DNA of 64,000 nucleotides, from assembly GCF_000224145.3 (NCBI RefSeq), contig NC_020168.2:682001-746000 (forward strand). Reading direction: 5' to 3'. Within the stretch, counting starts at the first letter, position 1. Each line of letters begins with the position of its first letter. A program made the position numbers and the translations under genes. Below the pieces are notes generated by a model. The model ran no database searches. It was not told the DNA's origin and saw only the letters and a list, made by a program, of their open reading frames with translations. This document shows, piece after piece, positions 38,055 to 48,699 of this stretch. Origin of the DNA: Ciona intestinalis (Eukaryota > Chordata > Ascidiacea > Phlebobranchia > Cionidae).

Positions 38055-39061
38055 ACGTTAAGATGGTCCAAGTTTTCGTTATAAACCATATCCTCACCAC
38101 TCTAAAATAGCATTGTTATTTGTTAAAAGCACAATAGGAAATCTGAGATATTATTAGCTGTCGGTAACCATCTTATAATATTTCAATGAGCAAATCCATA
38201 CATATATAGTAAATAACAAGACCTCTAAGATTGCAAGTACATATCCATCGAAACTGTACCATTTTCTCCACTGATGTAAGGAAAAAGTGCTGGCAAATTT
38301 TAGACGGTGTTGGCTGATGATAGGCACGGTCGAAGCGCATTGGTTATCGAGCTGGCCGTTCAACTAAAGGAAACACGTTTGGAAGCTTATGTTGTTACCA
38401 GACAGTGTAGGTACGTGTGTCCTTGGATAAAATAATTATCGTATCAACACGCTTGCTTTAGTTTAATTCAATGATCACTAGTAGGTTATTGTACAAACCG
38501 ACAGCCACTAAAAAAAAAGCATTAACTGCAAACAAAAACAAAAAGCGACTTGAAAATCGCTAGTATATTTGTTTAATGTTTTATGCAAAAAAACGCGATT
38601 TTCCCGGTAACTCTAGCGTGAACCATGTTGAAATTGTGTTGCGAAAAATACCGACAAACAAAAACCGTACAAACGCCTCTACTCGTATTTTTTCAACAAT
38701 CGCCCCACATTCACACCGTCGACACACCTCTCGCAATCGTCCAATAGAGGCGTTCTAGTCTGTGACGTCACGGACAGTGCGGCCATTTCTGTATAACCTT
38801 CGAGCAAGTTGTTTTTCGTCAAATATTGAACGGCAATAACCAATTTAAAAAATAAACACTTTTAGAAACCTTACAACTAGTAGTGTTGGAATAATATGTA
38901 AATCATTTAATAATAATGTTTTTACTTATGAGAAGAAATAAACTTTAATTCGAATCAATCGCTGGTGGGTGCAGAACATTGTGTACGGTACAAATGCCCC
39001 CCCCATATTGTAAATTAAAAGAAAACATGAGTTTTATCAACACACCTAATCGTATGTATGG

Positions 39062-39512
39062 TATTGTGAGGTAAAACGGGACACCTTTAGCACATAATGT
39101 CCAAATATCCTGATTATGTATAAAACAATTAACAATGGTCTATGAGAGTCGTGAGGATACAGTTTTATAATTTTTTGAATCTTACTTGTTTGCTACCAAA
39201 TGGAACAATAAAAGAAAAAGGTGTCCCATCGCTCCCCACCCTACTAAATAATTAACAAATCTATAAGAGTGGTGAGGAAACGGTTTCATAATTATAAAAA
39301 TGTGTCCCATCTTCCCCTTCTCTACTATAGTAGCGTGGGGGGAGATGGGACATCATTAACACATAATTTCCAAGTGGCCTGATCGTGTTTTAAAGAATTA
39401 ACAACGGTCTGTGGAAGTCGTAAGGTTGGGGTTTGAATGTTCTTTGTTTACTACCAAATGGAAAAAGAAACAAAATGAAAAGGTGTCCCATCTTCCCCCA
39501 CCCTACTATATA
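39062..39512. mobile_element. Run of three family-A MITEs (middle one truncated)
   Basis: Copies run 39062-39247 (TGTGAGGTAAAACGGGACAC to CCATCGCTCCCCACCCTACT), a truncated end at about 39250-39325, and 39331-39512 (GTGGGGGGAGATGGGACATC to GTCCCATCTTCCCCCACCCT). Confidence 0.85.
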
Positions 39513-39774
39513 TAGTAGTAATAAATGTTTCGCGACCGTGATTCATAATTTTACACATCTAAGACACATGTGGACCAAATGAGAAGAAAATGGAATATGT
39601 GATACACCTAAACTACTGTCTCAATAGCTAAAGTTTCTTTATAAAACTTATCCAACACAAAACCAAATTGATGCCACAACGTTTATTACAAAACTATACA
39701 ACGAACAAGTTCAACCAGAAAAAGAGACGAGAATTTAATATAAAACAAAAATAAATTATTTTTTAACGAACGGT

Positions 39775-41028
39775 TTATTTTATTAACCCTTTGATTTTGT
39801 AGACCTCTATCATTAATTCTTTCAGATACTCAATTTCCCTGGTCACACGGTTAACATTATCGTGCAATGATTTATTCTTTTCCTCCAAAACTCTTTGCTC
39901 GGATTCCTGTTTTGAAAACTCCAGACGTTTTCTTTCCCGGTACCTCGTAGCAGCATTTTTGTTTTGGTCACGTTTTCGTTGTTTTCTCTCAACAGTAGTG
40001 GTGACTTTGCTTTTTCTACCTCCCCTTGATTTGGAAGGGGGTGGAGAGGTTTTTACTGGGATGTAGTTTACTTGGCTAACTTGTGGCACCGGTGGTGTTT
40101 GATGTGTAGGCTGTGCATTGGTTGAGCTGAGCAAGAAACTTAACTCTGAACTACAGTTAATAGTGTTCGTTGTGGTAGTAGCAGGTTGAACTTCATGGAC
40201 CTGTAAGCTCGGAAATGAAGATTCACAATTATTATCTTCAATAACTTTAATACCAAGTTCCTCTAAAAGCAAATCTCCATCGATACCGAAATCTGGGAAA
40301 GCATTCTGTTCGGTGGAAAGCGTATTTACAGCTGTGTTCGCTGGTAAAGGCGATAATTGTTCGAGTGGTGTGTCAATGTAAGAATCGGACCCACTGTAGT
40401 TTGAAACTGGGCTTTCAATGCTTGGATATGACGAACTTCCTGGTGAAGCAACTCCAGAGTCGAAACTGCTGGCTGGGGAAATTGGCTGACATGCATAATA
40501 TGCACTATTTTTCAGCTCCTCTTGGTTTCCAAGGAAACCAGAATCCACCAGATCATCAAGAAGACTGAGATCTATGTTATCTGTCATCCATTCAGACCCC
40601 AATGATAACCCTGCAAAAAAGTTTTATAAAAATGTGTTTCTTTAAAAACTTATAGCACATTATTTATTCAATAAAAGCATTCTGTAATTTCTACAACCAG
40701 GAGTTATGTAATGAATATAGACTTTTTTGGACCCCTCGTATAGAAAACTTTTATTTAACCGATTCCTCTGCTATTTGGCAATATTTCATGATGAAAAATG
40801 GTATATTCAATTAAATATCACACGGCTGTTTATGTTTTTACCTGCTGTATCATTCAGTGGATTTTCCTGGTAACACACACCACTACTTGGCGCTGTTTGC
40901 GGGTACATGGTGGACCCCCCCACCAATTTCTCAACAAGCTCCTCATGTCCCGTGCCCAGGGACCCATCCCCCAGCAAGTTCCCCCCGAACAGGGGAATGT
41001 CCTCTGATTCGTACATTGAACCCAACAT
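39775..41028 (-). CDS. ATF4: ATF4 bZIP transcription factor
   Basis: Two coding exons (41028-40842 and 40610-39775) join in phase to 340 residues; human ATF4 has 351. The last 70 residues form the bZIP: basic region with QNKNAATRYRERKR, the ATF4/5-type core, then a zipper ending EIEYLKELMIEVYKIKGL, close to vertebrate ATF4. An SFDSGVAS motif (about residues 112-118) matches the DSGxxS phosphodegron read by beta-TrCP in ATF4. The start ATG has A at -3. The family role is the effector of the integrated stress response, inducing amino-acid synthesis and redox genes when eIF2alpha is phosphorylated. The upstream leader carries uORFs, listed separately. ATF5 is the alternative, since invertebrates usually have a single ATF4/5 gene. 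Confidence 0.93.
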
Positions 41029-41316
41029 GATGTTGTAAAGATGATATGCCTAATAAATGGCTAATTGACGATTCTCGAGTGGGTGATCCATAGTGCAAAG
41101 ATCTGTGACAAAAAATACAGAAATAAATACCATTTTATAGGTTTCAAAATGTACATTAAAAAATATCATTATAGGTTTTTAAAATGTACATCAAAATTTT
41201 GATAATTTGACATTTAAGAAATTGAAAATAAGGCAATAATAAAACATAAATAAGTACAAAATAAAAACGGTTACTTACTCCATGCTGGCGCACGGTTGTA
41301 GAACAAACGCAGTCAT
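40943..41316 (-). promoter_or_regulatory. ATF4 uORF2, overlaps main start out of frame
   Basis: The uORF starts at ATG 41316 (A at -3). It crosses the leader intron (donor GA|GTAAGT at 41279, acceptor CACAG|A at 41102) and ends in TGA at 40943, giving 65 codons. It passes through the ATF4 start in another frame and overlaps the main CDS by 86 nt. Human ATF4 uORF2 is 59 codons and overlaps by 83 nt. The expected role is to block ATF4 translation when eIF2 is active. Confidence 0.8.
41050..41091 (-). promoter_or_regulatory. ATF4 leader, third small uORF (13 codons)
   Basis: ATG at 41091 reads MDHPLENRQLAIY and stops at TAG, 21 nt before the ATF4 ATG. It is in the frame used neither by uORF2 nor by ATF4. 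Its effect on reinitiation is unknown. Confidence 0.6.
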
Positions 41317-41326
41317 CTTGTCGCAG

Positions 41327-41338
41327 TTAGTGAGCCAT
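41327..41338 (-). promoter_or_regulatory. ATF4 uORF1, three codons (MAH)
   Basis: ATG GCT CAC TAA lies in a strong context (AAAG before, G after). It is the first ATG after the proposed transcription start. Human ATF4 uORF1 is also three codons and promotes reinitiation. Here the stop is only 10 nt from the uORF2 ATG, much less than in mammals. Confidence 0.8.
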
Positions 41339-41450
41339 CTTTGGCCCTAATTTCAGAAAATAAAATATACTGACGCTCTTAACCTGTTAGATATGAAATG
41401 AATGTTGAATCCTGAGCCCAGCACACAAATCGACGTTGGTCCTACGTCAT

Positions 41451-41462
41451 ATATAGATATAT
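41451..41462 (-). promoter_or_regulatory. Candidate TATA box of ATF4
   Basis: On the minus strand ATATCTATATATGACGTAGG gives a TATA-like element followed by a CRE-like half site. It is about 115 nt upstream of uORF1, and no ATG lies between the expected start (about 41425) and uORF1. A full TGACGTCA palindrome lies further upstream near 41711-41718. Confidence 0.45.
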
Positions 41463-42421
41463 TCATCCGCGTTATACATTATCTGATTAGTTCAAGCATA
41501 CGACTTTACATAAGTCTTAAAATTTAATTTTACTAAATAACAAAGATAATTAAAGCTTAGAAGATTAAATATTCTGTAGTTTAAATCAACAATTTAAACT
41601 TTTTAGTGATCTATTTACTGTCTCACAACAAAGTAAGGATAATTCCCCTTTAGTTTCGGCTGATGCAATATCAGCGAAAATCATGCAAGGGACGCGTGAT
41701 CACTGTGACGTCACAATGGTACGCGGGAATGGCTGGGGGCGTGAAACTTCTATATATGTGTTATTGGTCGTGTACTTTCACAACGTTTAATCCGAGGCTA
41801 TGTTTAGAACTTTAGAATAATGTAAAAGGCTTAATGAGTAATAAATGTGATACTTCCATTATAGGACAAACGTGTACGTTTCGACTTCAGAATATTGTTT
41901 ACATTTTGCATAGTAAAATGATACTTATTTAATAATATTCCTTGTGTAGGTTTTTACATAATGTCATGCTGTTGTTACTGTACCAATACGAGTGAACTAT
42001 ACAATGTGTCATGCGCCGTGCGCCTGGTTGAATACCATATGATGCTTGCTGCCATAACAGGTTGGTTCGTGTGTTGTGATAACACCGGAAAATACTGTAT
42101 AAGTTTAGCACGAGTGCTACTTCACGTTTTTCTATTGTACACTTCAAAAAAAATATAAAGCTTTTTGTTACTTGTGCCAGTATTACTAACAACTGCAGCA
42201 TACCAAAAGTTAAAGATCCAAAATGTCTCTCAAAAACTTAACTAATAACTTTTAAATAAAAGTTCTAGCAACTGTAGCTTATCTTGAATTGATAATAGAA
42301 TAAACGTTTACTGAATATTGTTTATTTCATAATATAATTTTGTAGGCAAAATGTACCCATAAATCGATGCAAATATGCAATTTTTAAATTAGAAATACTT
42401 TAAAAAGTTTTAAATACAACT
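41463..42421. other. Spacer between ATF4 promoter and TSEN34 3' end
   Basis: This probably holds the ATF4 promoter. It contains a GC-richer block with TGACGTCA (about 41711) and GGGGGCGTG (about 41736). No coding exon was recognised, and the 41929-42201 open frame shows no family features. Confidence 0.5.
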
Positions 42422-43345
42422 TTAAACAATACCAGACCATGACATAGAAGAATAAACAACTTTATTTTCTTTGTCGATTGACGCTAATAACAAAGTCTTT
42501 TTAACGCTACTAGCTAATCGTCCAAAAGTTGCAAATTCAGTTGCCGAAATTTCTTTCTCATAAGGAATATGTAATAAAATATAAGTAGAGTGGTATAAAC
42601 CAGGATCCCCTGGGTACACAAGAAAGTTTCCACCAAACTTAACACCATCTGTTAGAAAATAGCCCTGATTGTGCAAGTCACAAAATATCAGATAAAGTTT
42701 GCTTTCCTCTTCTGTGAGTTTTATTTTCGTATGATCAATTTTCTGCATAAAAGATGAGAATTTACTTTTATGTTCCATTTTTATCCAAGTTTGTTCTTGC
42801 CCATAGCGCTCAACTTTTTTTAACTCGGACTCAGCAAATTGTTTGAACTGTTTTTCATTAAAGACCTCTTCTGAGTTGGTTTCGGTTATTGTCCCATCTT
42901 GTTTGTTCAATTCTTTATCTTCACTTATCATTTTTCGCTGTTTTTGTTTTGATATTTTACCATTCTTAATCAGGCCTTTCATATTCTTTATCTCATCCAA
43001 TTTTAAGTTTTGTTTCAAGATGGTTTGGATTTCATATTGCTCCTGCAGTTTCCTCTTGGACTTTTCTGCTTCTTCTTCTAAATCAACATAAGGAGGGAAA
43101 ACAGAAGAATCCAATAAGCAAGCGTTGCAATGCTCTAGTAAATATTTTGCCTCTATATTGGTCAACTGCAGTGGTAACCCAAACTGAGCATTCTGTCTTG
43201 GTTTGGTTGTGAGGCAACCGACATTGCTACCTACAATCCGGTGTTTTTTTCGAATAAAAGAAACAACACTTTGGTCCCAAATTAGAACTTTACCATGACA
43301 ATAGTATATTTCTATGTTAGGTTCACAACTTCCATCTTCTGCCAT
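42422..43345 (-). CDS. TSEN34: tRNA-splicing endonuclease subunit TSEN34 (Sen34)
   Basis: A single exon of 307 residues; human TSEN34 has 310. I chose ATG 43345 because the frame upstream has no ATG. The N-terminus is the Sen34 fold, a Lys/Glu-rich linker lies at about residues 95-200, and the C-terminus holds the endonuclease core. Signature residues of the catalytic triad are present: Tyr in GGNFLVYPGDP, His in YHSTYIL and Lys in SVKKTLLLAS. The protein cuts the 3' splice site of intron-containing pre-tRNAs within the TSEN2/15/34/54 complex in the nucleus. It ends KVVYSSMSWSGIV, like the family. Confidence 0.95.
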   Translation of the reverse strand: MAEDGSCEPNIEIYYCHGKVLIWDQSVVSFIRKKHRIVGSNVGCLTTKPRQNAQFGLPLQLTNIEAKYLLEHCNACLLDSSVFPPYVDLEEEAEKSKRKLQEQYEIQTILKQNLKLDEIKNMKGLIKNGKISKQKQRKMISEDKELNKQDGTITETNSEEVFNEKQFKQFAESELKKVERYGQEQTWIKMEHKSKFSSFMQKIDHTKIKLTEEESKLYLIFCDLHNQGYFLTDGVKFGGNFLVYPGDPGLYHSTYILLHIPYEKEISATEFATFGRLASSVKKTLLLASIDKENKVVYSSMSWSGIV

Positions 43346-44084
43346 ATCCAACCACTATGTATGGGAGAATGTTACAGTAATACTATACACTTAATTACAG
43401 AACAATAAAATTGACCTAAAATTTCCTTTGATTTCTAAATAAAAAGTTTGCATTTTGTTTTAACCTATCTTCTCCTATGCTAAAGTAATAATAATAGGAC
43501 GCGAGTTATACAAAAAATAAACATTATTTAAAAAAACATCAATTTCATCTATAGCTAAACAATAGATTTATTTTAATTAAAACAATCTAGTTCTATATAT
43601 ACATTGATAAAAGCTGTGAGTATGAATTAAATTTTATTCGAAGTTTCTAAGGTGGGAAATTCCCTCTTGGTTTTAACAAATATCAAGAGAGTAAGGACTA
43701 GATAAATGTAACTTATTTACCCTTGCATGACGGGCAGCCGCAGTCGTATCACACGGGTGTTCTGTTTCATACATTTCGTGCCAGCTTAAAACTTACTACA
43801 TGTGTGCCTTTGTCGGTGATTATGACCAATACGGACTCTGGTTATGACAGTTATTTTAGACTAACCATAGGCGGCTACTCTGGTTTGGAGCAATTGCCTT
43901 TTAGTATATATACCTAAACATATGTTTAGGTATCTCTGCTTTTAGCGTTTGCTGCTATAATGTTTGTGGCAGAATTTAAACGTAAGTTTTTAGTAATTTT
44001 TTTTATTTGCTATTCGAAATTATAACGATTTGTGTAATACGAATGTATAACAAAATGTAGCAATAATAAAACGTGTCAGGAACA
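43346..44084. other. Spacer with reverse composite SINE
   Basis: No gene was seen. A reverse-oriented composite SINE spans about 43700-43930 (tail GCAGTCGTATCACACGGGTG first, then core GGAGCAATTGCCTTTTAG). Confidence 0.6.
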
Positions 44085-44934
44085 TTACGAACGGTAAAAG
44101 AGCCGTCTGTTCCGACGTGGTAAGCAAGCACAAGCAACCGGTATCTCAATCGGGCGATGTGTATTTGTAGCCTTGTTGTGCAGCATAACCTCATAATGGA
44201 TGGGTCGAACTTGGAGCATTGTAGATGCTTTAGGGTGGCATGGGTAATGACATTGTTTCGGGCAATCGGCTAAGGATAGTTCACCCCAAACCCCACAGTT
44301 GTACTGGGCGAATCCCCATGTGTGTGTTGGAGTTACGTATCTTGTTGCTGTTGATGGTTGAGATAAACGTCGGCACCTTTAGGAAAACAATAATGATACT
44401 TGTGGTGAAGTGGGGTGGGGGGGAAACGGGATACTTCCAACACAAAATATCCAAGTATCATCGTGTTTTAAACAATTAACAAGGGTGTATCTTTACTACC
44501 AAATTAGAAGAGAAAATATAATTAAAGGTTTCCCATCTCCCCCCGCCTACTATATATTCAAATTATTTAGTGATTTTACGTATTGTTAGCAAAACATGAG
44601 TTTTCTAAGGTAAAATTGCGTCGCTTTTTTAAATTCATAAGTGCATAAAATAACAATTTAGGCTATTTATTAATTACGATAAAAATGTTTTCGTACAACT
44701 CGTAAAAATGATATCTGTTATTGGATACATTATATTCTAAAATCACAAAAACAGGAATGATGAAAAGAAATCTGTTTTGGTATAAGTGCTATACACACAG
44801 ACATCAATGCGCTATATTGCGCGAAGATACCATAACGTTTAATTTTTCTAAATAAATTACCGGTTGAGGTTCAATTTCCGCGCCTCCGTAAGACTTGAAG
44901 ATAAGAAGAAGATCACCACAAGGACAACGTTCAT
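44085..44934 (-). CDS. IL-17-like secreted cytokine, copy 1
   Basis: Two exons (44934-44861 and 44376-44085) join in phase to 121 residues. Residues 1-18 form a signal peptide (VVLVVIFFLSSSLTEA). The mature part has cysteines at about 26, 52, 63, 67, 71, 107 and 109. Its core runs CPKQCHYPC, then QVRPIHYEVMLHN, and closes with IEIPVACACLPRR. The order (W, a C-rich middle, VxPI-x-xE strand, then a V-x-C-x-C closing strand) is that of IL-17 family cystine-knot cytokines, where the end reads VGCTCV. A basic tail (RRNRRLFYR) follows. A second related gene lies 2 kb upstream on the same strand. IL-17 genes are known in ascidians. Another cystine-knot factor (Spaetzle-like) is possible. Confidence 0.7.
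44408..44554. mobile_element. MITE, family A, in the IL-17-like copy 1 intron
   Basis: The left end is GTGGGGTGGGGGGGAAACGG and the right end is TTTCCCATCTCCCCCCGCCT. It is slightly shortened inside. Confidence 0.8.
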
Positions 44935-46936
44935 GCTACCAACCTATAATTATTTATATTGTAAGCATGTAAGACTTATCAAAAATACAAATCTTTACCA
45001 TTCTTGATACCATTTCGTGACTTAGATATTTCTTCTTGTATTTTAATATTTAAAATTCTAACATGGCCATGTGTCTGTGGGGCCATCTTTTATATACCCT
45101 CCAAAATTGTCGATATTCGATTTTCGGCTCCAGGATATTTTTTTGTGTCAGCCCAATTACAAGAAGTTCCTTTTCCTTGTTTACATCATGGCAGGTATGA
45201 TCCTATAAGGTGTATAAGGGTGGACGATTGCAGTAAACCCCGTGAAGCTGTAGTATCGAAACATGAGACGCAACAAAGATATATAACTTATTGTGTTAAA
45301 GTACTTTGCAGTCCGCCTACGGATTCGCCGGTGAGAAGTTGCTACTTGGTCCTTTCCACACAACGGCATGGTAGGGATCAAATGTCTTCCCCCCTACAAG
45401 AACTTTTTACTACGTTGGAGTTGGGTAACGTACTGTTCTTTGTGACTAGGGAAACACAGTGATACAATACCCGTAAGCGCAGCTGATATTGCTTGACTAG
45501 GTAACAACTAAATACTGTTTTCTGAACTAGTGCAGTGCTTTCCACGTTGTCAGATTTCTCAATAGTAAGAAAGTATCATTGCAAGATAGATAGTTGCGGT
45601 AATGGGCCAACGTTAATTATAATAACAAGTCTACTGGCATGCTGCACCGTAGGACCTTACTTGTACAGAATAGAACAATAAAGAATTGTAAAGTCATGGA
45701 GTTAAAGCATGCGGTGGTGTGTTATAATTTTCTATTTACTGCACCATATGTTTTTTCCATCAGCTGTAGCTTACTTTTCTTTATTTATATTAGGAGTGTT
45801 GCGTGTTATATATTGGTTGTACATGATATAAGAGAGGGGATGGGACACCTTTTCATTCCACGCCATTTTCTCGTCTCATTTGGTGGTAAACAAAGGGCAT
45901 TCATTGTTAAATCCACACCAGTGTATTTGGCTCTAATATGCCAAAGGTGTACCATCTTACCCGATGTTGCGGTATGTTATTTCTATGCACTATTTTGCGT
46001 AGACTGCATAAAGAGTTAGTCGAAATAATAATGTGCTTGATTCAATGGTTTGGTCCTGGGTCACCGTTTAATGAACTGCCTTATTTCATTTTATAACCCA
46101 CACGCACGCATTCACATCGAATCATCAATTTCTCCAGACTTCGTATGCCGCCAGACTGATTGCATGTGGCGTGCTGGGCGCTTTCCGAGTTTTGCTAACG
46201 TTTGTGCACATTTCTTGCAAACAAGCCAGTTCTCGCTGTGCTGTTGTTTCGAAAAGTACAGGGTTTTGTTCCGATTAAGTATACGCCTTTGTTTAATTCT
46301 TCTTAGTTTAACAGTGTAAATCAAGAGTTTTATGCCAGGTTATCATGTATATAAATGTGACGTTTTGTATATTGTGTGTGTTATTAAACAACTGATTCAT
46401 TTTTATACGTTCATTTTACCTGTTATTAATTGAAGTAGATGGCCATGCTTAAGATGTGATTACTGTAGAATACTACAGACAACGATAAGCTTCTAAATCC
46501 AGAGAAAACTCGTACATACGTAACCGAACTGTGTTTTAATTTGAATCTGACTAAGTCAGAGTATAATATGCTGCATATGACTATAATATTTGCGTAACTC
46601 TGACATGGGGCATAACTCGTAAAACAGCAGTTGTTGCAATAAAGTGTTTATTAAATTTAAATTTAGCACAAACGTATAAAAGAAAGTTAAGAAACACATA
46701 GTGGGTTGGGGTAAGTTAGTTAATGTATTCTTCTTTTATCTTCCCAATTGGTAGTTAACAAAGAATATTTACGGAATAACAGAACCGTATCCCTACGACC
46801 CTAAAAGACGAGTAGCCTACACTTTGTGCTAACAAAAGAACTGTATACGATTACGTATGAGTTTGAACATATATAATAAAAATACAATGATTTTAACATT
46901 TTATGTTATAATTGGGACCCAGATAGATTTCCAGAT
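44935..46936. other. Spacer between the two IL-17-like genes
   Basis: Nothing else that I can support as a gene. The open frames at 45004-45462, 45639-46019 and 46050-46319 have no signal peptide, splice support or family similarity. A degenerate family-A MITE spans about 45834-45965, and a family-B fragment lies at about 46700-46810. The copy-1 promoter is at the left end. Confidence 0.5.
45088..45097 (-). promoter_or_regulatory. Candidate TATA box, IL-17-like copy 1
   Basis: The minus strand reads GGGTATATAAAAGATGG, a strong TATA match about 155 nt upstream of the start codon. Confidence 0.5.
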
Positions 46937-48077
46937 TCAGATTGATAAAGTTTGAAATGAACACGAGCAAGAAGTAGGTATCGAAACCTTTTCGTTGTAA
47001 CTTGACCGAATTGTTTCGTAGTTTGGTATTGCTCGGTATCTGTAAAAGTATTTATGTTACATATAATAAAAACGTTGGTATTACTAACTTATTCTTTGCA
47101 ATCACGTTCGCAGAGAATAATGTTTATATATAGATACTAAAATATTTACCCTATACTGTTGGTAAGATGGATATCGTTTTTAATAATTTAGAGTTGTAAT
47201 GATACAGTTATAAAATTGTTTAAATCTTGTTACAGAATCTTGCATTAAATGTATTAGTTTTTTTATGAATTTATTGCTGTATGAAGTTACCTGACGCCTG
47301 ATTGGTTGACACAGTGTCCACACGTTGCCCTGTTATATACAAAGCCCTTACAAACGTAAGCGTCCTCCGTCCATTTCATGGTAAATCGGTTTACATCACC
47401 CAATCTTATACACCTTGAAGAGTGGGTGTTATACATTTTGTTATCAATAATATATAGTAGGGTGGGGGAAGATGGGACACCTGTTTATTGTATTTTCTTT
47501 TCCAATTTGGTTGTAAGCAAAAAAAAGTCAAAGAATTATGAAACTGTATATTCACATCTCGCATGCACCGTTGTGAATTGTTTAAAACACGGTCAGGATA
47601 TTTGGATATTATATGCCAAAGGTGTCCCATCTTTCCCACCCTACTATAAGTTGTATTTTCCCATAACGGTTTTAAACAGCAAGTAAACTGGAATTTTAAA
47701 ATACGCTAATTTGGTATATATATGAATAAATAAATGAATGTGAATTATTTATCCTCACGTGACGGGTCAACGATAGTTGTTATAACACGGGCGTTCTGTT
47801 TCATACACCTCGTGTCCGCTTACGTGTTACCACATGTGTAACTTTGTGGGGGATACACCAATTATAATGTAATTAGTTTTGGTACACTTTTGTAGGTAGC
47901 TATACGCGAGTATGAATTATTTTTTATCTAACTCTAATACTCTTTTATATTCAGTTAAACGCTGAATCACGCGAATTACCTGTCCGAGGGCCGAATCTGC
48001 CGGGTAATCCCCTTCGTAGATCCAACGGCCAGCATAGCGAGAACAACAAACGACAAGGCAGTGAAGAAGTGTCTCAT
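46937..48077 (-). CDS. IL-17-like secreted cytokine, copy 2
   Basis: Three coding exons (48077-47980, 47413-47291 and 47039-46937) join in phase to 107 residues. The ATG directly follows an acceptor (TTCACAG|ATG). A donor at about 48167 marks a non-coding first exon. Residues 1-19 or so are a signal peptide. The mature part has six cysteines: CIRLG near 34, then VCKGF, ATCGHC, and a closing IPTSCSCSF. The VRYRAIPNYE strand before the close resembles the VPI strand of IL-17 proteins and matches copy 1 (VRPIHYE, IPVACAC). The extra intron, short length and loss of the basic tail separate it from copy 1. Assignment to IL-17 rests on spacing and the end motif and is less firm than for copy 1. Confidence 0.65.
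47456..47648. mobile_element. MITE, family A, intron of IL-17-like copy 2
   Basis: The left end is TAGTAGGGTGGGGGAAGATG and the right end is GGTGTCCCATCTTTCCCACC followed by CTACTATA. It ends about 40 bp before the exon 2 acceptor. Confidence 0.9.
47725..47910 (-). mobile_element. Composite SINE tail, reverse
   Basis: The plus strand reads GAATTATTTATCCTCACGTG, TATAACACGGGCGTTCTGTT and CCGCTTACGTGTTACCACAT, which are classic tail blocks. The head is missing. Confidence 0.8.
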
Positions 48078-48276
48078 CTGTGAATAATGAAAGAATGATC
48101 AAGTTTCACTTCACGAATTACGTATCCACTTTCCGCCACCAAAGTACCGACTTCATAAATTCTTACCTGGAATTGTAAGTTTATTGCAGGTATAGCTGTA
48201 GTAAAGTTGTCAATATTTTCCTGTTGTATCTTGAAGCTTCTCAATATTGATCATGTGTAGCGAAAAGATTCTCGGT

Positions 48277-48286
48277 CCTTTTATAT
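48277..48286 (-). promoter_or_regulatory. Candidate TATA box, IL-17-like copy 2
   Basis: The minus strand reads CAGATATAAAAGGACCG. It lies about 110 nt upstream of the splice donor of the non-coding exon. Confidence 0.5.
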
Positions 48287-48306
48287 CTGTATGAATCGGA
48301 AACGTA

Positions 48307-48354
48307 AGCAACCTGTTTTTTCCCGTTTTCGTTAGGAATACAAAACAGGTTGCT
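48307..48354. promoter_or_regulatory. 13-bp perfect inverted repeat upstream of TATA
   Basis: AGCAACCTGTTTT and AAAACAGGTTGCT face each other across 22 bp, starting about 20 bp upstream of the TATA box of IL-17-like copy 2. It is a candidate dimeric binding site (CAGGTT cores) or hairpin. It resembles no repeat family in the window. Confidence 0.45.
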
Positions 48355-48699
48355 AGTTTCCGTCATATGTGCATTGTGTATTGTGGAACAATGTCGTTAG
48401 CTGGAAACGGAGAGTAAAATTTTTTGAATTGGTCGAAAATGAAACCCTACACCCCTAAGAGCCCCAGCTACAATACAAATGGGATTTCACCTTCTTGGAT
48501 AACTTATGTTCCACCGCAGGAAACTTTATCAGCATATGGAATTTTAAATCATTTAAGTTTTAGTTTAAAACTTCTTAAAAGACAAATGGTTTTATTTTTA
48601 GAAGTTCTTGAAGTATAAGCCGCAAGTGAAAGTAAAATAATACAGATGAAACTGAGGTCACGAATCTATTACAAGGTCCAAGTACTCATTAATGGCGAC

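Larger units (their letters stand above)
37507..39774. other. Intergenic region between LU/CCP/vWA gene and ATF4
   Basis: No gene was recognised. It includes the likely promoter of the LU/CCP/vWA gene. MITEs lie at about 37866-38054 (A), 38058-38180 (B fragment), 39062-39247 (A), 39290-39325 (A end) and 39331-39512 (A). A palindromic TGACGTCA site lies near 38762-38773 in a GC-richer stretch with an open frame but no family similarity. Confidence 0.55.

Noticed and set aside
38576-38758. 60-codon plus-strand frame near a TGACGTCA site
   Set aside because: Basic low-complexity translation with no splice sites or similarity; more likely regulatory DNA.
42843-43091. Plus-strand 82-codon frame
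   Set aside because: It is the antisense shadow of the Lys/Glu-rich linker of TSEN34.
45004-46319. Open frames of 152, 126 and 89 codons between the IL-17-like genes
   Set aside because: They have no signal peptide, splice context or family motif; part of one overlaps a decayed MITE.
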